A DNA stretch of 39,491 nucleotides. Source: an uncultured Caulobacterales bacterium. GTDB taxonomy: Bacteria > Pseudomonadota > Alphaproteobacteria > Caulobacterales > Maricaulaceae. Both the position numbers and the translations under genes were made by a program. Shown one piece after another: positions 33,492 to 39,491 of the stretch. The stretch lies in assembly GCA_937923115.1 (NCBI GenBank), contig CAKZTE010000082.1, positions 1 to 39,491 on the forward strand, written 5' to 3'. The first letter of the stretch is position 1; the number at the start of each line of letters is the position of its first letter. Below the pieces are notes generated by a model, which was not told the DNA's origin, searched no databases, and saw only the letters and a list, made by a program, of their open reading frames with translations.

Positions 33492-34652
33492 ATGGATATT
33501 TATACAGATAGTCACCGCGAAATTCAGCGAACTATGCGGAAAATTGTCAAAAACGATATCAATCCATATGTTGATCAGTGGGAGAAAGAGCGAATTTTTC
33601 CCGCGCATGAAGTCTTTAAAAAGCTTGGTAATGCGGGACTGCTCGGCATCCAAAAACCAGAGAAATTTGGCGGCATGGGCCTAGACTATACCTATAACGT
33701 GGCCGCCGTTGAAGCGATGGGCGACATAAACTGCGCTGGCATTCCCATGGCCATTGGGGTGCAAACGGATATGGCCACGCCTGCGCTCGCTCAATATGGC
33801 TCAGATGAGCTATGCGAAGAGTTCCTGCGCCCCGCTATTGCAGGTGACAAAGTCGCTTGTATTGGCGTATCTGAACCTCATGCCGGGTCGGATGTCGCAA
33901 ACATCAAAAGTTACGCCCGAAAAGACGGCGATGACTACATTATCAACGGTTCCAAAATGTGGATTACCAATAGCTTTCAAGCGGACTTCATGACGATGCT
34001 TGTTAATACCGGCGACAGTGACAAGCACAGCAACAAAAGTCTCGTCATAGTTCCCATGGATACGCCAGGCGTTATTCGTGCCAAAAAATTAGAAAAGATT
34101 GGTAATCGTAGTTCGGATACGGGGCAGATTTTCTTTGAAGATGTCCGCATCCCGCAGCGCCATCTAATTGGGCAAGAAGGTGCAGGCTTTATTTATCAAA
34201 TGAAGCAATTTGAGGAGGAGCGCCTATGGGCCGCGGTGTCCACTCTTCCTGGTCTTCAGGCCTGTATCGACGAAACTGTGGCCTATGCCCGCGAACGGCA
34301 GGTTTTTGGTAAATCAATTTTGGACAACCAAGTCGTACATTACCGCCTTGCTGAACTGCAAATTGAAGTCGAAATGTACCGCGCGCTTGTCGAAAAATGC
34401 GTTGCGCAATACGCAGCGGGAGAAAATATTACGAAGCTTGTGTCTATGGTCAAAGTGAAGTCAGGACGGCTCTTGCGTGAAGTTACGGATAGTTGCCTGC
34501 AATATTGGGGCGGCATGGGATATATGGACGAGACTCCGGTCTCTCGCCGCTGGCGCGATGGACGGCTTGCCTCCATTGGCGGCGGCGCCGACGAAGTTAT
34601 GTTGGGCGTGATTTGCAAAATGCTGGGCACTGCTCCCTCAAGGAAGAAATAG
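33492..34652 (+). CDS. Acyl-CoA dehydrogenase
   Basis: The 386-residue flavoprotein introduces a C2-C3 double bond into an acyl-CoA. Family signatures: CIGVSEPHAGSDVANI, INGSKMWITN (FAD-contact loops), and the C-terminal QYWGGMGYMDETPVSRRWRD. The segment FEEERLWAA places acidic residues where LCAD/isovaleryl- or citronellyl-CoA-type dehydrogenases have their catalytic base, but a substrate cannot be assigned. ATG 33492 has GGAAG upstream and starts the normal N-terminus; the extra 26 codons back to 33414 have no family similarity. It lies 115 bases after the hydroxylase gene. Confidence 0.93.
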   Translation: MDIYTDSHREIQRTMRKIVKNDINPYVDQWEKERIFPAHEVFKKLGNAGLLGIQKPEKFGGMGLDYTYNVAAVEAMGDINCAGIPMAIGVQTDMATPALAQYGSDELCEEFLRPAIAGDKVACIGVSEPHAGSDVANIKSYARKDGDDYIINGSKMWITNSFQADFMTMLVNTGDSDKHSNKSLVIVPMDTPGVIRAKKLEKIGNRSSDTGQIFFEDVRIPQRHLIGQEGAGFIYQMKQFEEERLWAAVSTLPGLQACIDETVAYARERQVFGKSILDNQVVHYRLAELQIEVEMYRALVEKCVAQYAAGENITKLVSMVKVKSGRLLREVTDSCLQYWGGMGYMDETPVSRRWRDGRLASIGGGADEVMLGVICKMLGTAPSRKK

Positions 34653-34661
34653 GAGACTACC

Positions 34662-35636
34662 ATGAGAGCACTCGTCGTTCACGAATTTAAACATTACGCT
34701 AAACACACAGTCGAGGAGATGGCGGCGCCAAAGCTAAAAAGTGGTCACATTCGTATCGAAGTTCATGCAGCGGGCGTAAACTTTCCCGACATATTATTGG
34801 TTCAGGGCAAGTATCAAATGAAACCGCCCTTCCCCTTTATCCCTGGGTCAGAAGCGGCGGGCGTAATCACTGAACTTGCGGATGACGTACCGCATTTAAA
34901 AGTCGGTATGCGCGTTGGCTGTATGGTGCAGCTTGGCGGCTTCGCGACAGAAGTCGTCGCTCATATGAGCACGGTATACCCCATTGGCGACATGCCGTTT
35001 GATGTCGCCGCAGGCATGGCCCTCGTATACGGCACAAGCTATCACGCACTCAAACAGCGAGCACGTTTGCAGCCCGGCGAGAAAATGCTTGTCCTCGGCG
35101 CGGCGGGCGGCGTTGGACTTGCGGCGGTTGAGCTTGGCAAGGTCATGGGCGCAGAGGTAATTGCCGCAGCAGGTACAGCAGAGAAGCTTGAGGTTTGCAA
35201 AGAATACGGCGCGGCCCACGGCATAAATTATACCAATGAGCATTTAAAGGCACGCGCCAAAGAACTCAGCGGCGGCAAAGGGGTAAACGTTGTATATGAC
35301 CCTGTTGGCGATAAATTCGCGGAACCCGCTTTTCGGTCTATGGACTGGATGGGCCGATATCTTGTCGTAGGCTTCGCTGCTGGTGAAATTCCAAAGTTGC
35401 CGCTAAACCTAGCGCTTCTTAAATCAGCAGATATTCGCGGCGTTTTCTGGGGAACATGGACGATGCGTGACCCCAAAGGCCATATGGAAAACATGGGTGA
35501 ATTGCTGAATTGGGTTAAAGAAGGCAAGATTAATCCGCGCGTATCCAGCCATCACTCACTAGAGAATTTCGCAGACGCCTTTGATGAATTGACCTCTCGC
35601 AAAGCAATCGGCAAAGTCATTCTAACAATGAAGTAA
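34662..35636 (+). CDS. Quinone oxidoreductase-like MDR family protein
   Basis: The 324-residue medium-chain reductase has an N-terminal GroES-like domain (VHAAGVNFPDILLVQGKYQM and PFIPGSEAAGVITEL), a substrate/active-site SYHALKQRARLQPGEKML segment, and the Rossmann motif VLGAAGGVGLAAVELG around residue 145. The zinc-ligand cysteines of alcohol dehydrogenases are absent, as expected for zinc-independent quinone oxidoreductases and acrylyl/enoyl-CoA reductases. It is nine bases after the acyl-CoA dehydrogenase. NADPH-dependent reduction of an enone, quinone or enoyl-CoA is the likely reaction. Confidence 0.9.
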   Translation: MRALVVHEFKHYAKHTVEEMAAPKLKSGHIRIEVHAAGVNFPDILLVQGKYQMKPPFPFIPGSEAAGVITELADDVPHLKVGMRVGCMVQLGGFATEVVAHMSTVYPIGDMPFDVAAGMALVYGTSYHALKQRARLQPGEKMLVLGAAGGVGLAAVELGKVMGAEVIAAAGTAEKLEVCKEYGAAHGINYTNEHLKARAKELSGGKGVNVVYDPVGDKFAEPAFRSMDWMGRYLVVGFAAGEIPKLPLNLALLKSADIRGVFWGTWTMRDPKGHMENMGELLNWVKEGKINPRVSSHHSLENFADAFDELTSRKAIGKVILTMK

Positions 35637-35654
35637 CGCTTGAAAGGCCGGACC

Positions 35655-36785
35655 ATGCATAGCTTCCAAACAGTTGCAGACATCCGCATTGACGCTGGAG
35701 GCACAGCCAAGCTCGACCACTATGTAGAGGGGCTATCGCGCAACAAACGTATCGCCATAATTACCGATATGGGCGTGCGCGGCCTCGGACTGATTGATGC
35801 CGGGCTGGAAGCGCTTCGAAGCGCAGGCTTTGAGATTTTGGTTTTCGACGATGTGGTTGCAGACCCGCCTGAGTCTATTGTTTTGCAAGGCGCAAAGGCC
35901 GTAAAGGGATTTGGCGCAGGTCTGATCATTGGTTTTGGCGGCGGCTCCCCGATGGATACAGCCAAGGTCATTGCGCACCTCGCGGGATGTGATCAACCGC
36001 TAGAGACACTATATGGCGTCGGCAACGCCAAAGGGCCAAAGCTCCCCCTCCTCCTCGTTCCAACAACAGCTGGCACAGGGTCCGAAGTGACCAATGTTGC
36101 CATCATCACGACAGGAAAAACCGCTAAAAAGGGTATTGTTGCGGATAGCCTGTATGCGGACCGCGTTCTTTTGGACGCAGAGCTTACCTTTGGCCTTCCA
36201 AAACACATCACAGCGGCCACAGGCATTGACGCCATGGTTCACGCCATAGAGGCTTACACGTCCATTATTCATAAGAACCCCTTATCGGACGCGCTAGCTC
36301 TCACCGCTCTTAGAAAGCTGGACCGCAGTATCGTGACAGCATGTGATGACCCCACGAATGTGGACGCCCGCAATGATATGTTGATAGGCGCAATGCTTGC
36401 GGGACAGGCGTTTTCAAACGCGCCCTGCGCCGCTGTGCATGCGCTTGCTTATCCTCTTGGCGGTTTTTTCCATGTGCCGCACGGGCTATCAAACGCGCTC
36501 GTTTTGACCGAAGTTATGAAATATAACGCGCCAAAAGCTGATGAATGGTATGCGGAGATTGCGCAGGATATGGGCGCTGGGCAAACTGGCAATGCACTCA
36601 TTGATAAGATGGAGGCCATCAAAGACGCAACCAAGGTTCCTCAAACCTTGCGCGAAGTAAAAATTACGGCGGACGCCATTCCGATGATGGCCAAAGATGC
36701 CATGACCAAAGACCGTCTTCTGATGAATAATGCCCGCGAGATGACTTATGACGCGACGGTCAAAATTTACGAAGCGATACTGTAA
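35655..36785 (+). CDS. Iron-containing alcohol dehydrogenase
   Basis: The 376-residue enzyme is a group III Fe-ADH. It has GGGSPMD (95-101) for nucleotide binding, PTTAGTGSEVT, and the metal ligands D192 and H196 (ATGIDAMVHAIEAY), H262 (AAVHALAYPLGG) and H276 (HVPHGLSNA). It oxidises or reduces an alcohol/aldehyde with NAD. ATG 35655 was chosen over TTG 35640 because the family N-terminus begins there. Its stop shares one base with the thioesterase start (TAATG), so the two are coupled. Confidence 0.94.
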   Translation: MHSFQTVADIRIDAGGTAKLDHYVEGLSRNKRIAIITDMGVRGLGLIDAGLEALRSAGFEILVFDDVVADPPESIVLQGAKAVKGFGAGLIIGFGGGSPMDTAKVIAHLAGCDQPLETLYGVGNAKGPKLPLLLVPTTAGTGSEVTNVAIITTGKTAKKGIVADSLYADRVLLDAELTFGLPKHITAATGIDAMVHAIEAYTSIIHKNPLSDALALTALRKLDRSIVTACDDPTNVDARNDMLIGAMLAGQAFSNAPCAAVHALAYPLGGFFHVPHGLSNALVLTEVMKYNAPKADEWYAEIAQDMGAGQTGNALIDKMEAIKDATKVPQTLREVKITADAIPMMAKDAMTKDRLLMNNAREMTYDATVKIYEAIL

Positions 36786-37234
36786 TGCGTCCCGGGCCAG
36801 ACGCGCTGGAGAGCTATCCTCACCGCCTGACGATAGCGACGCGATGGGCCGATAATGACGTCTATGGGCATGTGAATAATTCGGTTTACTACTATTATTT
36901 TGATACGGTGGTGAACCGGTGGCTCATCGACAACGGCCTTTTGGAGATTGGCAAGAGCGAATCCATAGGTCTTGTTGTGGAAACAGCTTGCTGCTATTTT
37001 GCGCCCATAGAGTTTCCCGATGATGTCGTCGCGGGGCTTAGAGTCGCCAAAATCGGAACGTCGTCTGTACGCTATGAAATTGGCCTGTTCAGGAACGCAG
37101 AAACGCAAGCGTCCGCACAGGGTTACTTTGTCCATGTTTACGTTGATGAAAAAAATCGCAAACCAGCGCCAATATCTGATATAATGAAAAAAAAGCTCAA
37201 CCAAATTGGTCAATCAGGGGAGATTTCCACATGA
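36785..37234 (+). CDS. Acyl-CoA thioesterase (4HBT hotdog)
   Basis: The 149-residue protein is a single hotdog domain of the 4-hydroxybenzoyl-CoA/YbgC-like thioesterase type: PHRLTIATRWADNDVYGHVNN with the catalytic-Asp region (D23/D25) at the N-terminus, then YYYYFDTVVNRWL and a central beta-sheet segment (VRYEIGLFRN). It would hydrolyse an acyl-CoA thioester. It overlaps the Fe-ADH by one base and the next gene by four (ATGA), so co-translation is expected. Confidence 0.92.
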   Translation: MRPGPDALESYPHRLTIATRWADNDVYGHVNNSVYYYYFDTVVNRWLIDNGLLEIGKSESIGLVVETACCYFAPIEFPDDVVAGLRVAKIGTSSVRYEIGLFRNAETQASAQGYFVHVYVDEKNRKPAPISDIMKKKLNQIGQSGEIST

Positions 37235-37830
37235 ACGCTTTAAACGATATTCTTAAAGACGACCCCGCCCTCGTAAGCGAGAGAGCGAAATTTACCCGTA
37301 TGCAAGACGGCACGATCGAAGACTGGATGAAAATCGGCGCGGCGCATAAACAGGATTTCACGAAATCAGCTGACCGTTTCATCGAGATGCTAAAGCAGCT
37401 TGAAAATGCCACGCTTGGTTTTGCTTGTGACCAACTTCAGCATGCTCTGATGTGCGGTACGCTCGCACGGCGCGACGGGGCGACAGATGAGCAAATCGTT
37501 GTCGCGCTGTGCCATGACATGGCAAAAGTCATAAATGTACCCAATCACGGCCCCATTGCCGCAGAAATGCTGCGTCCTTACATTTCCGATGACAGCTACC
37601 ATGTATTACGGAATCATCAAGCTTTCCAGGGAGAGCATTACTATCACTATATGGGCGCGCCAACAGACTTGCGTTTGCAGTGGAAAGACGAGCCTTGGTA
37701 TGATTACGCCGTCAAATTGGTGGACGAATGGGACGCCCCTGCGTTCGACCCCGATTTTGAGGTAGATAGCCTCGAAAGCTTCATTCCGCTTATTCGCAAA
37801 GTGATACACGACAGCCCGATGCCGCTTTAG
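37231..37830 (+). CDS. HD-domain protein with extra metal ligands
   Basis: The 199-residue protein is an HD-fold metal-binding protein. Candidate ligands are H71 (LQHALM), the H95-D96 pair (ALCHDMAKV), H106 (PNHGPIA), H129 (LRNHQAF) and D165 or D168 (VDEWDAPAFD). The H-to-HD spacing of 24 residues and the two further histidines resemble the H/HD/H/H/D sets of PhnZ-type diiron oxygenases rather than simple HD phosphohydrolases. A hydrolase function remains possible. It overlaps the thioesterase as ATGA and is followed by the GFA gene after nine bases, so it probably belongs to the same pathway. Confidence 0.82.
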   Translation: MNALNDILKDDPALVSERAKFTRMQDGTIEDWMKIGAAHKQDFTKSADRFIEMLKQLENATLGFACDQLQHALMCGTLARRDGATDEQIVVALCHDMAKVINVPNHGPIAAEMLRPYISDDSYHVLRNHQAFQGEHYYHYMGAPTDLRLQWKDEPWYDYAVKLVDEWDAPAFDPDFEVDSLESFIPLIRKVIHDSPMPL

Positions 37831-37839
37831 GTATTTAGC

Positions 37840-38229
37840 ATGAGTGGTAATAACATCCATAAAGGGCAGTGCCATTGCCGCGCTGTGCGTTTCACTTTCA
37901 CGGCGCCCCCTGTTATGGATGTCACCCACTGCGACTGTTCTATATGTCATATGACGGGGTATCAGCACGTCTTTATCCCGCAAAGCGATGTGACGTTCAC
38001 CGCAGGCAAAGACACCCTTAAACTCTACACTTTTGGAACGGGCGCCGCGAAGCATCTATTTTGCATGACCTGCGGAATAAAGCCGCTCTATATCCCACGC
38101 TCCCATCCAGATTGCTACAGTGTCAATCTGCGCTGCGTCGACAACGGTACATTGACACCAGGTAGGGATATCATCTTTTCAGGTAAAAATTGGGAAGAAA
38201 ATATTGGTGGATTAAAGCAGGAAACCTAG
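37840..38229 (+). CDS. GFA/CENP-V family zinc protein
   Basis: The 129-residue protein has the cysteine pattern of the glutathione-dependent formaldehyde-activating (GFA) / CENP-V family: CHC (11-13), CDCSIC (31-36) and CMTCG (75-79), which bind structural and active-site zinc. Most family members have no proven reaction; some act on S-hydroxymethyl-glutathione or related adducts. It lies nine bases after the HD-domain gene and is the last gene of the catabolic cluster. No clear terminator follows in the 189 bases to the next gene. Confidence 0.9.
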   Translation: MSGNNIHKGQCHCRAVRFTFTAPPVMDVTHCDCSICHMTGYQHVFIPQSDVTFTAGKDTLKLYTFGTGAAKHLFCMTCGIKPLYIPRSHPDCYSVNLRCVDNGTLTPGRDIIFSGKNWEENIGGLKQET

Positions 38230-38408
38230 CAAACTGCCACCCTCCGGATTGCCATATTACCACCTTTCCGCTGTTTCATTACGAGCACCTAACGCCTGAA
38301 TTACATTTTTGAAACATAGAAACTAAATCTGACTTCAACTCCGTAAGCATTTCATCTCGTATAAACGGGGCAACGTTGGACCCCTTTCCCCTCTAACGGT
38401 CCGCCTAT

Positions 38409-38414
38409 GGAGAG
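38409..38414 (+). promoter_or_regulatory. Ribosome binding site fixing the fasciclin gene start
   Basis: GGAGAG four bases before ATG 38419 selects this codon, which begins the signal peptide, over the in-frame ATG at 38407 that overlaps the site. Confidence 0.65.
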
Positions 38415-38418
38415 ACTT

Positions 38419-39078
38419 ATGAAAATTTTATCTTCCCTTGCCCTTACAACTGCCGCGCTTGGTTTTGCTAACACAGCATCTGCTGGAGATTGCAGTACGA
38501 AGAAAGCCAATAAAACGGCACAGTATTCAACCACAGCTATGACACCGCAAACCGCAGTGCTTGGCGCTTCAAATCAAGCGGCAACCGTCCAAACTGTTGG
38601 ATATCAAAAAGCAACGAAAGGCACAATTGTTGACGCCGCTGTTGCAACGCCAGATTTGTCGACGCTAGTAACGGCAGTAAAGGCGGCTGACCTCGTGGGT
38701 ACACTCTCGAGCGATGGCCCATTTACAGTTTTTGCGCCAACAAACGCCGCCTTTAACGCCCTGCCTGCTGGAACCGTGGAGACCCTTCTGAAGCCAGAAA
38801 ACAAAGGTCAATTACAGACAATCCTAAAGGCGCACGTGGTCTCAGGAAAGTTTAAGGCCAAGAATATCGTCGCGCTCGCGGAAGCCAACGGCGGCTCAGT
38901 CGAAATTGATACAGTCTCAGGCGACACGCTAACGGCTATTCTCTCGGGGGGTAAACTATACGTCAAAGACGAAAATGGTGGCCTCGCGGGCGTTACTATC
39001 GCTGACATCAAAAAGTCAAATGGCGTAGTTCACGTGATGGACAGCGTATTGCTGCCTGTCACGGATGACTACTCATAG
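38419..39078 (+). CDS. Secreted fasciclin (FAS1) domain protein
   Basis: The 219-residue protein has a signal peptide (MKILSSLALTTAALGFANTA, cleavage near residue 22), a Thr/Ala-rich linker with one mature cysteine (GDCSTK), and one FAS1 domain from about residue 68. Motifs are GPFTVFAPTNAAFNALPAGT (H1 region), LKAHVVSGKF and SNGVVHVMDSVLLP (H2 region). FAS1 proteins mediate adhesion or matrix attachment outside the cytoplasm. It has its own upstream region of 189 bases and a strong terminator, so it is probably monocistronic. The promoter could not be identified with confidence. Confidence 0.95.
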   Translation: MKILSSLALTTAALGFANTASAGDCSTKKANKTAQYSTTAMTPQTAVLGASNQAATVQTVGYQKATKGTIVDAAVATPDLSTLVTAVKAADLVGTLSSDGPFTVFAPTNAAFNALPAGTVETLLKPENKGQLQTILKAHVVSGKFKAKNIVALAEANGGSVEIDTVSGDTLTAILSGGKLYVKDENGGLAGVTIADIKKSNGVVHVMDSVLLPVTDDYS

Positions 39079-39096
39079 ATTTTACTATTAAATGAG

Positions 39097-39123
39097 AAGG
39101 CAGGGCTTAGCCCTGCCTTTTTT
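39097..39123 (+). terminator. Rho-independent terminator of the fasciclin gene
   Basis: A perfect 10-base stem AAGGCAGGGC (39097-39106) pairs with GCCCTGCCTT (39110-39119) around TTA, followed by TTTT. It lies 18 bases after the stop. Confidence 0.93.
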
Positions 39124-39222
39124 GGGTCCGTAAACGACTGACATTGTCACTTAGCTATTAACCGGAAAGCAATATCTACGCGCTAACTTCTCTTTGCAGA
39201 ATGCAACTATTGGGGATAAACG

Positions 39223-39491
39223 ATGTTACGCAAGCTTGGTTTGACAACAGCTCTAGTGGCCACTGGCCTCGCCGCCGCTTTTTTAGCGGCGCCTCTCGCT
39301 GCGGCATTTGGTGTGGGTGTACAGCCCTCAACCGTCGAAATGACAGTCAAACCTGGTGATCGCCAGCGCCAAGTGGTGACCATCGGCAACGTCCATAAGT
39401 CAAAGACAATTAGCCTGACAATGGGTCTTGCGGACTGGTCATTAGATAAAGACGGTAAACTTATTCTGGATGCGCCTGGCGAAACGAACCG
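39223..39491 (+). CDS. Periplasmic pilus-assembly-chaperone-like protein, N-terminal fragment
   Basis: The gene runs off the right end; 89 codons are visible. A signal peptide (MLRKLGLTTALVATGLAAAF, then an Ala-rich stretch to about residue 28) precedes GVGVQPSTVEMTVKPGDRQR, then VVTIGNVHKSKTISLTMGLADW. This is the first beta-strand region of PapD-like pilus assembly chaperones and related fimbrial or spore-coat-U type clusters. ATG 39223 has GGGGAT upstream. It follows the fasciclin terminator, so it begins a new transcription unit. The exact subfamily cannot be fixed without the C-terminus. Confidence 0.75.
   Translation, partial: MLRKLGLTTALVATGLAAAFLAAPLAAAFGVGVQPSTVEMTVKPGDRQRQVVTIGNVHKSKTISLTMGLADWSLDKDGKLILDAPGETN

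Noticed and set aside
38364-38384. GGGG / CCCC inverted repeat around CAACGTTG before the fasciclin gene
   Set aside because: Short stem, no T-tract and no matching copy elsewhere in the window; insufficient to call an operator or terminator.
39273-39291. CGCCGCT / AGCGGCG hairpin with a T5 loop
   Set aside because: It lies in the alanine-rich signal-peptide codons of the pilus-chaperone-like gene, and the T-run is in the loop, not after the stem.

Overview
The window looks like chromosomal DNA of an aquatic alphaproteobacterium of the Caulobacterales/Maricaulales/Hyphomonadaceae type. This rests on the large Caulobacter/Xanthomonas-style TonB-dependent receptor next to tandem tryptophan-halogenase-like genes, the glycogen gene set, mid-range GC, and short-gap operons with frequent stop/start overlaps. 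Taxonomy is inferred from gene content only. I saw no tRNA, rRNA, insertion sequence, prophage or CRISPR array.

Region 1 (1-7751) is glycogen metabolism: a leftward glgC-glgA-glgX operon (glgX cut by the window edge) diverges from a rightward glgP-glgB operon. The shared promoter region holds a LacI-type palindrome, and the glgC leader can form two competing hairpins over its ribosome binding site.

Region 2 (7771-12586, leftward) is a compact five-gene operon: an archaeo-eukaryotic primase-like domain fused to a HAD phosphatase, a 209-residue protein with weak Ku-like features, a 236-residue unknown, an ATP-dependent DNA ligase, and an EEP-family nuclease. I read it as a candidate, apparently undescribed, DNA end-repair (NHEJ-like) system. 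It is the most interesting part of the window.

Region 3 (12655-25393) is an outer-membrane uptake and halogenase locus. A 1049-residue TonB-dependent receptor runs leftward. Diverging from it are four tandem flavin-dependent halogenase homologues, the second lacking every catalytic landmark, followed by a secreted TPR protein that carries a TonB-box-like motif, a secreted carbohydrate-binding-like protein, an ABM-domain protein, a DM13 protein and a glycerophosphodiesterase-like protein. The intergenic region carries the same palindrome as the glycogen locus, which suggests co-regulation by one alpha-glucan-responsive LacI-family repressor.

Region 4 (25541-29368) is tyrosine/phenylalanine catabolism: hpd, a VOC protein, fumarylacetoacetase and maleylacetoacetate isomerase, with an Lrp/AsnC regulator. 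Homogentisate dioxygenase is absent, and the VOC protein occupies the place where it would be expected.

Region 5 (29377-38229) is a co-directional catabolic cluster: NeuD/PglD-like acyltransferase, crotonase, GMC oxidoreductase, sterol-desaturase-family hydroxylase, acyl-CoA dehydrogenase, quinone-oxidoreductase-like MDR, iron alcohol dehydrogenase, hotdog thioesterase, an HD-domain protein with an oxygenase-like ligand set, and a GFA-family zinc protein. The substrate is unknown. Region 6 (38419-39491) has a secreted fasciclin-domain protein with a strong terminator and the start of a pilus-chaperone-like gene.
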